Source of the DNA: Novipirellula galeiformis
GTDB taxonomy: Bacteria; Planctomycetota; Planctomycetia; Pirellulales; Pirellulaceae
Reading direction: 5' to 3'
Length of the DNA stretch: 64,000 bases
Assembly: GCF_007860095.1 (NCBI RefSeq)
Contig: NZ_SJPT01000012.1
Coordinates: 62,001 to 126,000, forward strand
The notes under the pieces were generated by a model. It was not told the DNA's origin. It saw nothing but the letters and a program-made list of their open reading frames with translations, and ran no database searches. Positions 27,623 through 36,559 of the stretch are shown in pieces. A program made the position numbers and the translations under genes. The number at the start of each line of letters is the position of its first letter. Positions within the stretch are counted from its first letter, which is position 1.

Positions 27623-28366
27623 TTACAGGATGTCGAGCAATTCGACTTCGAAGACGAGCACTTCGTTGGGGCCGATCGCGCCTTGGCTGCCGCGTTCGCC
27701 ATAGGCGAGATCCGAAGGAATGTAGAGCATCCACTTGTCGCCCACCTTCATTTGTTGAAGTGCCATTTGCCATCCTTGGATGACTTGGCCGACCATGAAT
27801 TCCGCTGGGGTGCCGCGTGAGACCGAGCTGTCGAATACGGTTCCATCGATCAGCTTGCCGGTGTAGTGAACTCGCACCTTATCCGAAGCGGTCGGCGACG
27901 CGCCTTCGCCCGCTTCGATCACGGAGTATTGGACTCCGCCTTCGAGGGTTTTCACCCCTTCTTTTTTAGCGTTTTCCTTCAGCCAAGCTTGTCCCTTCTC
28001 TTTGTTCTTCTGCATGGCTTCTTCTTGGCGTTCGCGGAGCATGGTCTCCATCTTGCCTTGGACTTCACGCAACTGCTCATCAGCCATCGCGGGCTCTTTG
28101 CTGGCCAAGCCATCGGTCAGGCCTGCGATCAAGGCATCGAAGTTCATGTCTTTGGCAAGGAAGCCTTGGCTGCTCATCTGTTGTCCCAGGGAAACACCTA
28201 AGAAGTAGCCGATCTCGTCAGCGGGCTTCTCGTATTTTCGGGGAGTGTCTTCTTTCTTGGGGGCGTCATCTTCGGCCATCGTCGGACTCGTCAAAAGGGA
28301 AAAAGCGACGAGAACCAACCCGCCAAACTGGAGAAACGTACGTGTTGAAATCATCAGGTGGGACAT
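27623..28366 (-). CDS. FKBP-type peptidyl-prolyl cis-trans isomerase, exported
   Basis: 247 aa. Signal peptide (about 10-32), an N-terminal helical dimerisation domain (about 45-145) as in FkpA/Mip, and a C-terminal FKBP domain (about 150-247) with KVRVHYTGKLIDGTVFDSS, GQVIQGWQMALQQMKVG and the closing FEVELLDIL. It catalyses proline isomerisation of proteins outside the cytoplasm. AGGAAA precedes the ATG. Monocistronic by appearance, with a clear terminator downstream. Confidence 0.93.
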   Translation of the reverse strand: MSHLMISTRTFLQFGGLVLVAFSLLTSPTMAEDDAPKKEDTPRKYEKPADEIGYFLGVSLGQQMSSQGFLAKDMNFDALIAGLTDGLASKEPAMADEQLREVQGKMETMLRERQEEAMQKNKEKGQAWLKENAKKEGVKTLEGGVQYSVIEAGEGASPTASDKVRVHYTGKLIDGTVFDSSVSRGTPAEFMVGQVIQGWQMALQQMKVGDKWMLYIPSDLAYGERGSQGAIGPNEVLVFEVELLDIL

Positions 28367-28460
28367 GGGTAGGGTTTCCTGGTTTTAAAGAGGGGGTGTC
28401 GGCGTGTATTTATACCTAAGCGATTCACTTTGCGTTACCACGCTAAGCAAGGTTTCGCGT

Positions 28461-29489
28461 TTAAGGAGCCAAAGCGATCGCAGCAAGGATCATGCCGCCA
28501 ATCACGGCCGCCACCGCGGCGATGCGTCCCCAGCTGACGTCGACTTTTGAGGCTGGGTGGAGCCGAGCGTGAATCCGCTGCTCCAGAATCAGGCGTCCTT
28601 TTTCGGTCACCGATTCGGCCGCCACGTCGTGGCCCGATTTTTCACAGGCCAATTCTTCGTGTAAACCGTACTTTTCGCCTATTTGCAGCATCACGCCCTG
28701 GACGGCTCGAGCATTGAAGGGGCGATCTTCGGGCTTCTTTTCCATCAAGTGAGCGATCACTTGGTCGAGCTCGGGAGGGCACTCGGGTTGGAACTTGCTC
28801 ACCTGCGGTGGCTTGGCGCGAAGGTGTTGCTCAAATAGCTGAGCGAAATTTTCACCCAAGAACGGCTTGCGCCCCGTCAGCATCTCAAACATGCAGCAGC
28901 CTAGTGCGTACAAGTCTGTCTTGCCCGAAATCATCGCGTCGCCCGTGATCTGCTCAGGCGACATGTAAGCGTGTGTGCCGACCGTGAGACCGGTGGCGGT
29001 TAAATCGCTGTCGTGCAAATCTCGAGCGATTCCGAAATCGCCCAATTTGACCATCGCCGATAGGGTCAGAAAGAGATTGCCCGGCTTCAAATCACGATGG
29101 ATCACCCCGTGATTGTGGGCGCACTGCAGCGCCGATCCCACTTGCCGGGTAACGTCGACCACCTCTTGCCACGCCAGCCGCCCGTGAGTTTCGAGCAACT
29201 CGTGCATCGTGCCGCCTTCGACAAGCTCCATGATGTAATAGAGCTGGCCGTCGTTCGCTTCGCCACCGCCATAGGAGGCGATGATGTTGGGGTGCCGCAA
29301 ACGCTCCAGGACGCTCATTTCACGACGAAACCGAGCCCGGATTAACTTGTTGCCGCTAACCCCAGGATGCAGTTTCTTGATCGCAACGCGCTCACCGGAT
29401 TCCTTATGAATCCCCTCGTAGACCGTACCTACCGTACCGACACCAAGAATGGTCCCTAGTTGGTAGTCGGAAAATCGGGAAGATGGCAC
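28461..29489 (-). CDS. Ser/Thr protein kinase with C-terminal membrane anchor
   Basis: 342 aa. Hanks-type kinase domain (about 10-270): GVGTVG glycine loop (16-21), K38, HRDLKPGN (HRD 131-133), DFG (151-153) and [10 protein letters not shown]. All catalytic residues are present. A single hydrophobic helix at the extreme C-terminus (about 320-340) makes it tail-anchored, with almost nothing outside, so it lacks an external sensor domain. Start codon is GTG at 29489. It lies 41 nt downstream of rplU on the same strand and may be partly co-transcribed. Confidence 0.9.
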   Translation of the reverse strand: MPSSRFSDYQLGTILGVGTVGTVYEGIHKESGERVAIKKLHPGVSGNKLIRARFRREMSVLERLRHPNIIASYGGGEANDGQLYYIMELVEGGTMHELLETHGRLAWQEVVDVTRQVGSALQCAHNHGVIHRDLKPGNLFLTLSAMVKLGDFGIARDLHDSDLTATGLTVGTHAYMSPEQITGDAMISGKTDLYALGCCMFEMLTGRKPFLGENFAQLFEQHLRAKPPQVSKFQPECPPELDQVIAHLMEKKPEDRPFNARAVQGVMLQIGEKYGLHEELACEKSGHDVAAESVTEKGRLILEQRIHARLHPASKVDVSWGRIAAVAAVIGGMILAAIALAP

Positions 29490-29530
29490 GTTTGTCTCGG
29501 TGAGGCCGTCCTACACAGTGACAAACCGTG

Positions 29531-29842
29531 CTAGACAGCGATTTTTTCGATCTTGACACGGGTGTGCAATTGGCGATGCCCGGTGCGACGCTTGCTGTGC
29601 TTGCGGCGACGGAACTTTTGGATGTAGATCTTCTTGTCCTTCTTAGGACCGATCACCGAAGCGATCACCGAAGCTCCATCTACAGTGGGCGCACCAAGCT
29701 TCAAGCCGTCGTCAGCGCTGACCGCGAGGACTGTTTCGAAGGTGAATTCGGAACCTTGGGAAAGATCGCGAAAGTCGATGTCAACTTCCATGCCAGGTTC
29801 GACGCGGTATTGGCGGCCACCATCTACAACGATAGCGTACAT
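29531..29842 (-). CDS. rplU: Ribosomal protein bL21
   Basis: 103 aa, normal length. Starts MYAIVVDGGRQYRVEPGM and has the rRNA-binding basic stretch KKIYIQKFRRRKHSKRRTGH. Component of the 50S subunit. In most bacteria rplU is followed by rpmA (bL27); here the next gene on the strand is a kinase, and rpmA is not in the window. Confidence 0.97.
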   Translation of the reverse strand: MYAIVVDGGRQYRVEPGMEVDIDFRDLSQGSEFTFETVLAVSADDGLKLGAPTVDGASVIASVIGPKKDKKIYIQKFRRRKHSKRRTGHRQLHTRVKIEKIAV

Positions 29843-30149
29843 TTATGCACTCTCAAGTGAATTTAAGCGTAAGGGCGGTTTGTCGAGCGGCGCAGTGTAT
29901 CGAGCGATTCAGACTACGTACAGGCCTGACTTGACCGTTCGCGGCTGTTTTTTCAGTCTCTGCTCAATATTGAACGCTGCAAACCCTTTATTCGTCGCGA
30001 AACGCGCCGAGGATGAGGCGATCGGACGTCCCGGTCCTAAATGTTGGGACTCGCAGAGCCCGAGTGACGCAATTCGCAGCCAAAGGTGAGCCCCGATTGG
30101 GGTGACTAAGCTACGATAAGGTCGGCTTAAGGGAAGCGAGGCCGATGTT
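29843..30149. other. Divergent intergenic region, rplU / sulfatase
   Basis: About 305 nt that should contain the rplU promoter and leader and the sulfatase promoter. I see no gene and no clear leader structure. Confidence 0.35.
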
Positions 30150-32087
30150 ATGGCCCCCTTTCCGCCCCCGACCCTTCGCCTCATCAACGGACCACCGATG
30201 GCCTCCGAATGCTCATCCAATCGACGCATGTCCTGCTTTTTCCTGCTCGCGATGGTCTCGATTTTGGCATCGTCATGGCTGCTCCCCCGAGCGGCAACCG
30301 CCGCGGATCGGCCAAATTTTGTCTGGATTATGTCGGAGGATAATTCGAAACATTACCTCCGTCATTTTGATCCCGATGGGGCACCAGCACCTCAGATTGA
30401 AGCCTTGGCAGCTCATGGGATCACCTTTGAGCGGGCATTTTCCTGTGCCCCGGTCTGTTCGGTCGCACGGACCACCCTGATCACATCGTGCTACGCCCCT
30501 CGCATTGGTACTCAGTTCCACCGTCGGTTCAAGCTCGCGGCGATGCCCGCGGGGGTTAAAATGTTTCCCGCCTACCTCCGAGCGGCCGGCTACTACACGA
30601 CCAACAACCGCAAGCAGGATTACAACGCGGAGCTTTCGGATGACGTTTGGAGCGAATCGTCCAAGCATGCGTCATGGAAGAAACGGCCTGATGAATCGAC
30701 TCCGTTTTTTCATGTTTTGACGTCGACGTTGTCGCACGAGGGGAGTCTCCATTTTCCTGAATCGGCCATGGCTGAGCCCACTCAAACCGATCCCGCTGCG
30801 GTCAAACTACAGCCTTACTTTCCCGACACGCCCACGTTTCGCTACACCCGGGCACGCTACCACGATCGCATCATGGCGATTGACGACGTCGTTGGGAAAG
30901 TCGTCTCGGAATTGAAAGCCGCTGGCGAACTTGAAAACACATTTATCTTCTACTTTGGCGATCATGGCGGCGTCCTGCCACGCTCCAAAGGCTACGCCTA
31001 CGAAGCCGGGCTCCACGTCCCGCTTGTCGTTCGCATCCCCGAGCGATGGAAAGATTCGGTGTCTCGCGATCGAGCGAGTCGCACCGCTGGCTTTGTCGAG
31101 TTTGTGGACTTCGGGCCGACGGTGCTGAACCTGGCCGGCATCAAGATTCCCGCTGGCATCGATGGGAAAGCCTTTCTAGGCAAAGGGGTCGACGCGGCCG
31201 AAGTGGACTCGCGAGAGGAGACCTTGGGCTACGCCGACCGTTTCGATGAAAAGTCTGACCTGGTGCGTTCCTTGCGGATCGGCAACACCAAATACATGCG
31301 GCATTTCGAGCCCTTCTATCCTGATGCATTGCAAAACAATTATCGCTACAAGATGCTCGCCTACAAAGAGTGGCGGACGATGTTTGCCAATGGCGAGTTA
31401 AGTGGCACTCAACGCCAATTCTTTGGTGCCAAGCCGACCGAAGCCCTCTTTGATCTCGAAAGTGATCCCCATGAAATCAATAATCTCGTGGGCGATCCCG
31501 AGTCTCAGGGGACTCTACGAAAGATGCGTGCACGGCTCAACGAACGTCTCAAAGCAATGCCGGATTTAAGCTTTTTTCCCGAAGCGGTCCTGTGCGAGTC
31601 GGCGATGCACAATCCCACCGCCTTTGGTCAACAAAACCAAACTCGGATTGCCAAATGGATTGACATCGCCAACCTCGCGTTGCTGCCCTTTCGCGATGCC
31701 GAAGCGAAAATGCAAGAAGCGATTTCAAGTGACGACCCGTGGGATCGTTATTGGGGATTGATTGCCGCGGCGAGCATTGGACGCGATGCGAAGCCGCTGG
31801 TCCGCATGGTGCGGGAGCGGTTGTCCGACGAAGAGCCGCTTGTCGCCCTGCGCGCGATCGAGTTCTTGGCAATCGTGACCGACGAAGATGTTCGCCCCGC
31901 GTTGTATCGAACGATCACGCGAGCGAGTAGCGAACCCGAATTGCTGCAAATGCTCAACACGACAACCTACTTGAACGATTTCTTTGGGGATCGATTGACG
32001 ATCGATGTGCCGCAATTGAAGTCAAGCATCAAGCTTGAGAAGCGGGGGGACGTCAAAGACCGTTTGGATTACTTTTCGGCAAAGTGA
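30150..32087 (+). CDS. Sulfatase with C-terminal HEAT-like region
   Basis: 645 aa. Sulfatase N-terminal domain begins at about residue 54 (RPNFVWIMSEDNS) after a signal peptide (about 30-52). The formylglycine motif is CSVAR, with C103 the residue matured to formylglycine. FIFYFGDHGGVLPRSKGYAYE supplies the second metal/sulfate motif. The last ~120 residues (DRYWGLIAAASIGRDAKPLV onward) look like HEAT-type helical repeats, seen in some planctomycete sulfatases. Hydrolyses sulfate esters, probably on marine polysaccharides, outside the cytoplasm. ATGs at 30198 and 30228 are alternative starts. Confidence 0.9.
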   Translation: MAPFPPPTLRLINGPPMASECSSNRRMSCFFLLAMVSILASSWLLPRAATAADRPNFVWIMSEDNSKHYLRHFDPDGAPAPQIEALAAHGITFERAFSCAPVCSVARTTLITSCYAPRIGTQFHRRFKLAAMPAGVKMFPAYLRAAGYYTTNNRKQDYNAELSDDVWSESSKHASWKKRPDESTPFFHVLTSTLSHEGSLHFPESAMAEPTQTDPAAVKLQPYFPDTPTFRYTRARYHDRIMAIDDVVGKVVSELKAAGELENTFIFYFGDHGGVLPRSKGYAYEAGLHVPLVVRIPERWKDSVSRDRASRTAGFVEFVDFGPTVLNLAGIKIPAGIDGKAFLGKGVDAAEVDSREETLGYADRFDEKSDLVRSLRIGNTKYMRHFEPFYPDALQNNYRYKMLAYKEWRTMFANGELSGTQRQFFGAKPTEALFDLESDPHEINNLVGDPESQGTLRKMRARLNERLKAMPDLSFFPEAVLCESAMHNPTAFGQQNQTRIAKWIDIANLALLPFRDAEAKMQEAISSDDPWDRYWGLIAAASIGRDAKPLVRMVRERLSDEEPLVALRAIEFLAIVTDEDVRPALYRTITRASSEPELLQMLNTTTYLNDFFGDRLTIDVPQLKSSIKLEKRGDVKDRLDYFSAK

Positions 32088-32160
32088 TCGAGGTGTCGGC
32101 CGTGATCGAGTGGAGGGTTCCGTGATCGAGCGTGGCATCACTGGGATGAAGCGTGATGCC

Positions 32161-32198
32161 GGAGATGAAGCGTGCTGGTGGAGATGAAGCACGCTGGT
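32161..32198. repeat. 19-nt tandem repeat, 2 units
   Basis: GGAGATGAAGCGTGCTGGT (32161-32179) and a copy with two changes (32180-32198), about 70 nt after the sulfatase stop; a shorter CGTGATCGAG repeat lies just before it. Confidence 0.8.
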
Positions 32199-32249
32199 GG
32201 CGGATTCAATCAACAAGCTTCGCCGCTGCCCCCAATCGCAAATGATCGG

Positions 32250-32600
32250 TTACCAAAACTTCCACCACGGTTTCGTTGGCGGAGGCGGTGTGGCGCTCAT
32301 CCCCAGCACCCCATATTCCTGGAATTCACCTTTTTGCACCAGCGCGACCTTGATCATCGAGGCCTTGATGAGCTCATTGAGCAGCCGATCGGTTGACTCG
32401 TTTTTGCGAATGTGCAACTTGCATCGGAATTGCTTCGATGCGGCCATCATGGCGGAGATTGCTTCGCGTCGGCCCGGTGTGTTACCAAAGCCGGTGATCA
32501 CAAACGTGCTCTCCCCACGCTTTTGGCCAAGCACGTCGGCAAATTGATAGAAGCCCTTCTGGTCCTCTAATTCATCCCAGCCGTGATACTGCTCCTGCAT
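32250..32600 (-). CDS. Hypothetical protein, 116 aa
   Basis: No family recognised. The translation has normal globular composition: alternating hydrophobic strands and amphipathic helices (FVITGFGNTPGRREAISAMM, LLNELIKASMIKVALVQKG) and a Pro/Trp-rich end (PPPTKPWWKFW). No signal or membrane segment, so probably cytoplasmic. The overlapping plus-strand frame is less protein-like. The terminal Trp-rich peptide may be an interaction motif. Convergent with the sulfatase. Confidence 0.65.
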   Translation of the reverse strand: MQEQYHGWDELEDQKGFYQFADVLGQKRGESTFVITGFGNTPGRREAISAMMAASKQFRCKLHIRKNESTDRLLNELIKASMIKVALVQKGEFQEYGVLGMSATPPPPTKPWWKFW

Positions 32601-32792
32601 CGTGATTCTCCCATCAGTCGAGTCTCCCGGAACCTGCCGGTGAAGAACCGGAAAGCAGCGTGGTCAGGAAAGCGGTGCATCGATCCGAGGCAATGCCGCT
32701 TGCCTTCAACTATCTTCGGCGAGACGGACTCCCCGATGCAAGCGATCGGGGAGGCTGGGAGCTTATTTCGAGGCGAAAATCACCTGGACGCA

Positions 32793-33485
32793 TCAACACT
32801 CTTTCAACTTGCCATCACTCAGTTCGCGGCGTTGTTGGAGCGCTGAGGCAAGCGTATGGCTATGCGTGACCACGACCAAAATCACTCCATGCCGGGTCGG
32901 CAAATCAAGCAGTAATTCGCTCACCGAATCGGCGGTGCGGCGGTCCAGATTCCCTGTTGGCTCATCAGCCAAGACCAACGAGGGACGCATCAACAGTGCC
33001 CGTGCAATGGCGACTCGCTCACGCTCGCCCCCAGAAAGCTCGCTGGGCAAATGCCCTCGGCGATCGGCGAGACCGACACTTTCGAGCAGTTGTTGGGCGT
33101 GTTGGAATCGCTCCGGTCGAGGGCTCCCTTGGGCAAGGGCGGGGACGAGAATGTTCTCGAGCACCGTTAACTGAGGCAACAGGTGATGGTCCTGGAAGAT
33201 AAAGCCTACATGTTGGTTGCGAAAACCAGCCAGCTGGTTTTCGTTCAAGGCAAACGGGTCCTGGCCATCAATGCGAACGCTGCCATGATCGGGAACATCG
33301 AGCGTCCCGAGAATCTGAAGCAGCGTGCTTTTTCCGCAGCCACTCGGCCCCACAATCGCCAGCGAATCGCCAGCGGAAAGCGACAGGGAAACATCACTCA
33401 AAACTTGTAGCGGTTCGCCTGCGGTCGGATACGACTTGGCAAGATGCTCCACCACCAACGTACTTTGGGTTTTGTGTGTCGCCAT
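32793..33485 (-). CDS. ABC transporter ATP-binding protein, LolD/MacB-like
   Basis: 230 aa from the ATG at 33485; the longer frame to 33569 adds residues without domain character and overlaps the upstream gene. Shows Walker A GPSGCGKSTLLQILGTLD, Q-loop FIFQDHHLLP, signature LSGGERERVAIARAL and Walker B LVLADEPTGNLD, the last typical of the LolD/FtsE/MacB class. Its permease is not adjacent. It follows the prenyltransferase-repeat gene by 59 nt on the same strand, forming a three-gene cluster with the thioredoxin-like gene. Confidence 0.9.
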   Translation of the reverse strand: MATHKTQSTLVVEHLAKSYPTAGEPLQVLSDVSLSLSAGDSLAIVGPSGCGKSTLLQILGTLDVPDHGSVRIDGQDPFALNENQLAGFRNQHVGFIFQDHHLLPQLTVLENILVPALAQGSPRPERFQHAQQLLESVGLADRRGHLPSELSGGERERVAIARALLMRPSLVLADEPTGNLDRRTADSVSELLLDLPTRHGVILVVVTHSHTLASALQQRRELSDGKLKEC

Positions 33486-33544
33486 CAGTTTATTGCTTCC
33501 CTTTGATTTTGCCAGAAGTTTGGGGGCCACACCGACGCGGCTCT

Positions 33545-34498
33545 CTAGCGTGTCAGCTCGCTTGCACACAGCGACAAGCTTGCGATTCCATAAAACGTGT
33601 ATTCGACATCGGTTGTGTCATCAAGCGACAATGCGACAAAGCCTCCGGGGCTGCGCTGCATCATCATCGCAAACTTTTGCATCGCAGCCACATTCACGAC
33701 CGACGTCGCGTCGAGATCGACGAGCGTGATCAATCCCGTACAAGTGCTCAACAAATCGGCGAAGGGGATGCGGGTATTTGCCGTCATTCCTCCTTCATCC
33801 GATTGCATTTCCGACAAAAACTCGATCGTGGCGGTATGGTCCATCGTGTCGAGCCGGCCGAGCGCTTTGAGCGTTCCAATCGCAGCGGCCGTCGGATTCA
33901 CTCCGGGCCGTTTTGCCGCACGAATCTCGAGGAATCCGCCATCGACATGAGCTTGCGACGCGAGGAAGCGAACGATGTCATCGGGGTTCGGTACCGGCAC
34001 TTCGATCAATTCGTGACACAATACCGACAGGAACGTTTGGTAGGTGCTTCCCGCTCGGCCTTCGGGGGTTTTTGCAAAACCGCCGTCTCCGGTGCGAAGC
34101 GTGGAAAGCAACTGTGCGATGTTGTGACGCCACGAATCATCATCGTCTCGGATCACCACCGCGCCGACGGATAATTCGCAAATCGCCGCTGCAAAGACCA
34201 ACGAAATCATATCGATGATCGATTCGCGTCGCTGCATCCGGCCGCGCAGGAAGCTGGCCGCTCGCTCGCCCACCTCGGGAGTCAAGCCATCGAGGATCCA
34301 CAAGCCACGCAGCGCAAAGGCCGTGTAGTAAGGATCGCTCTCGCCTTCACGGCCAGCAAAGCCTCCATCGGCACGCTGCTGCGCGACGAGCCAATCGGTC
34401 TGAGATTGGCGAACCTCAGGCGATAAATTCAACGCTCCGATTGCCAAGCGGAGTGTTAATTCATGCAGGTAGCTTTGCGGGGATTCGTGACCGCTCAC
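33545..34498 (-). CDS. Prenyltransferase/squalene-oxidase repeat protein
   Basis: 317 aa with about five repeats of the geranylgeranyl-transferase beta/squalene cyclase type, each around a Gly-Gly-Phe/Met: RADGGFAGREG, GDGGFAKTPEG, HVDGGFLEIRA, SDEGGMTANTR and SPGGFVALSL. This implies an alpha-alpha barrel. I chose the GTG at 34498 because it forms a GTGA overlap with the stop of the thioredoxin-like gene; a start at 34558 would overlap it by 64 nt. No signal peptide. The substrate is unknown; in bacteria such barrels bind terpenoid or peptide ligands. Confidence 0.82.
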   Translation of the reverse strand: MSGHESPQSYLHELTLRLAIGALNLSPEVRQSQTDWLVAQQRADGGFAGREGESDPYYTAFALRGLWILDGLTPEVGERAASFLRGRMQRRESIIDMISLVFAAAICELSVGAVVIRDDDDSWRHNIAQLLSTLRTGDGGFAKTPEGRAGSTYQTFLSVLCHELIEVPVPNPDDIVRFLASQAHVDGGFLEIRAAKRPGVNPTAAAIGTLKALGRLDTMDHTATIEFLSEMQSDEGGMTANTRIPFADLLSTCTGLITLVDLDATSVVNVAAMQKFAMMMQRSPGGFVALSLDDTTDVEYTFYGIASLSLCASELTR

Positions 34499-35088
34499 GC
34501 AGAGCCTAGCGGATTGAAGTATTGAGGCTCTTGCCCCTCTTTCCACTTGATGTTGCAACCAATCGAAGGGACTTGCGTTTCGCTTGGTTTCTCGCCGCCG
34601 AGTACCGCATCCAACGCGGCCCGCAGATCGGCGCCCGTCACTGGCACGTCGGTCTTGGGACGACTGCTGTCGAGTTGCCCACGGTAGGCAAGTTTCACGT
34701 CTGCATCGAACAAGAAAAAGTCGGGAGTGCAGGCCGCGTGGTAGGCTTGCGCGACACTTTGATCGGCATCAAACAGGTACGGAAACGCGTAGCCGCGCTC
34801 GCCCTTTTCTTTCACCATCGCCTCCGGCCCGTCATCGGGATACTTCTCGGCGTCGTTGCTGTTGATCGCGACGACCGTGACACCCTTGGCCATGTATTCG
34901 TCGCTCAGTAGCTTCACCTGCTCGGCCACATGCTTGACGTAAGGGCAATGGTTGCACATGAAAATGACCAACAATGCTTTGCCGCCCGCGACGTCCGCCA
35001 GCGATACTTCACCTCCGCCACATTCAGGTAACTTGAAGTCCGGCGCAGCGGTCCCCAGGGGCAACATGGTGCTTGCAGTTCTTACCAT
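34495..35088 (-). CDS. Thioredoxin-fold redoxin (AhpC/TSA-like)
   Basis: 197 aa. Starts near PLGTAAPDFKLPECGGGEVSL, a redoxin N-terminus, and has MCNHCPYVKHVAEQ, with a CxxC motif (CNHC) at the position of the thioredoxin active site, and DFFLFDADVKLAYRG later. No signal peptide. It probably carries out thiol-disulfide or peroxide chemistry in the cytoplasm. Stop overlaps the next gene's GTG start as GTGA, so the two are translationally coupled. Confidence 0.87.
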   Translation of the reverse strand: MVRTASTMLPLGTAAPDFKLPECGGGEVSLADVAGGKALLVIFMCNHCPYVKHVAEQVKLLSDEYMAKGVTVVAINSNDAEKYPDDGPEAMVKEKGERGYAFPYLFDADQSVAQAYHAACTPDFFLFDADVKLAYRGQLDSSRPKTDVPVTGADLRAALDAVLGGEKPSETQVPSIGCNIKWKEGQEPQYFNPLGSA

Positions 35089-35568
35089 TTTAAGTCCAAT
35101 CCTCGTGTCAGGTCGTTGGTCAGCTCGTCGCTGGTGAGTCCAGCGAGTCTCTACATTCGCATAAAAAATGGACGGTGGAATCCCTCCTCCGCCGCTTATC
35201 GCCCGCGTTTGACTCGATTGGCATGGCGAGCGTTCAAACGCGTCGCCGTCATGCCCCTATCGCCGTCATGTCACTGTTACTGTCGCGGTCGTGTCACTGT
35301 CGCGGTCGTGTCACTGTCGCGGTCGTGTCATTGTTGCGGTCATGTCATTGTTGCGGTCATGTCATTGTTGCGGTCATGTCGGTCGCGGTCATGTCGGTCG
35401 CGATCCGCTGCGGGGGGAGCCTTTCGAAAGGTTGGGCACCGCGTCGTGTGCTCCGCCCCATTGCGAATCTCCCGGGCCGTTTCAAATCGACTTGTCCCGT
35501 TTCGAATCTGCTGGGCCCGCGTCGCAGGCCCGTTGTCTCTGCAACTGCCGTTATTTCTGCAACTGCCG
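35089..35568. other. Intergenic with minisatellites, no gene
   Basis: 480 nt between two minus-strand genes. Contains a 17/15-nt tandem array (35265-35402) and an 18-nt array at its right edge (35539-35583). Open frames across the array are Ser/Cys/His-rich repeats produced by the tandem DNA, not proteins. Confidence 0.6.
35265..35402. repeat. Intergenic tandem array, 17-nt then 15-nt units
   Basis: Units: 35265-35287 (with a 6-nt insertion), 35288-35304, 35305-35321, 35322-35338, 35339-35355, 35356-35372 of the form GTCGTGTCACTGTCGCG, then two 15-nt units GTCATGTCGGTCGCG at 35373 and 35388. Single-base variants run in order along the array, as expected of local duplication. Confidence 0.92.
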
Positions 35569-35583
35569 TTATTTCTGCAATTG
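35539..35583. repeat. 18-nt tandem repeat spanning the fabI stop codon
   Basis: CTGCAACTGCCGTTATTT at 35539-35556 and 35557-35574, then a partial unit to 35583. The second and third units include the last codons and the stop of fabI, so the C-terminal coding sequence appears to have been duplicated downstream. Confidence 0.85.
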
Positions 35584-36384
35584 ATCGAGCAATCGTCCTG
35601 GGCTGCCCATGGCGTGATAGCCGCCATCGACGTGCAGAATATCGCCGGTGATTCCGTTGCTAGCGTCACTCAGTAAGAACGCGCCGGTGTTGCCGACTTC
35701 CTCGTGGGTCACATTGCGTCCCATCGGGGCCATGTGTTCGTACATGGTGAGCATTTTTTCGACCCCGGCGGCCCGTCCGGCTAGGGTGCGAATGGGGCCG
35801 GCCGAAAGTGCGTTCACTCGCACTCCCTGAGGCCCCATATCGTAGGCGAGGTAGCGTACCGTGGCGTCCAGGGCTGCTTTGCAGATCCCCATGACGTTGT
35901 ACCCAGGCACACACTTTTCCCCCCCAAAGTAGGTCATAGTGGCTATCGATCCCCCCGGGTTCATGATAGGCTTAGCAGCGTTTGTGCATGCGATCAAAGT
36001 GTAGACACTCACATCCATTGCGAGTTTGAATCCCGCACGACTTGTCTCGACGGTGTCGCGAGCGAGGTCGTCTCGGTCCGCAAATGCAATGGAATGCAGC
36101 ATGAAATCGATTTTGCCGAATTGTTCCGCAGTGTGTTCAAAAACACTGCGGACATCGTCGTCGTTTTGCGCGTCCATGGGGACGAGAAACTTGGCGTTCT
36201 CGTACTTGTCCGTTAATTGCGAGACGCGTCGGCGGTTGCGTTGTCGTTCGTCATCCGCCCGATCGGGCAGGTGCGTAAACCCACATTCACCGCCTTGTTC
36301 CATAATTTGTTTTGCGATGGCCCAGGCGATCGAATGATCGTTCGCCACACCCAAAATCAGACCTTTTTTGCCAGTGAATTGCAT
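35569..36384 (-). CDS. fabI: Enoyl-[acyl-carrier-protein] reductase (NADH), FabI
   Basis: 271 aa, typical length. SDR-fold enzyme performing the last reduction of fatty-acid elongation. Shows GVANDHSIAWAIAKQI (FabI's divergent nucleotide loop), the Y-x6-K catalytic pair in GYNVMGICKAAL, and VNALSAGPIRTLAG, a near-exact FabI signature. Cytoplasmic. Divergent from the sigma54-type regulator 175 nt away, which could control it. Its final codons and stop are part of an 18-nt tandem repeat. Confidence 0.95.
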   Translation of the reverse strand: MQFTGKKGLILGVANDHSIAWAIAKQIMEQGGECGFTHLPDRADDERQRNRRRVSQLTDKYENAKFLVPMDAQNDDDVRSVFEHTAEQFGKIDFMLHSIAFADRDDLARDTVETSRAGFKLAMDVSVYTLIACTNAAKPIMNPGGSIATMTYFGGEKCVPGYNVMGICKAALDATVRYLAYDMGPQGVRVNALSAGPIRTLAGRAAGVEKMLTMYEHMAPMGRNVTHEEVGNTGAFLLSDASNGITGDILHVDGGYHAMGSPGRLLDQLQK

Positions 36385-36559
36385 CGTCTCATATTCCTAA
36401 AAAAACTTAGCGGTCACTCTTGGAGACCGTGTTACGCAAAGATCGCATCAAGAAGTTCACGCGATCGAATGTTCGCGCCGATTGGCGACGAGGGCCTAGG
36501 ATAACGCGTTAGTACCATGCTCGTCTATTTGCCTTACTGCAGAGGAGGGAAACCTTTCG

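Noticed and set aside
32197-32547. Plus-strand open frame overlapping the 116-aa hypothetical gene
   Set aside because: The minus-strand frame has more protein-like alternation and a cleaner ATG start, so I kept that one.
35265-35402. CRISPR-like array
   Set aside because: Units are contiguous with no spacers and only 15-17 nt long; a minisatellite explains it.
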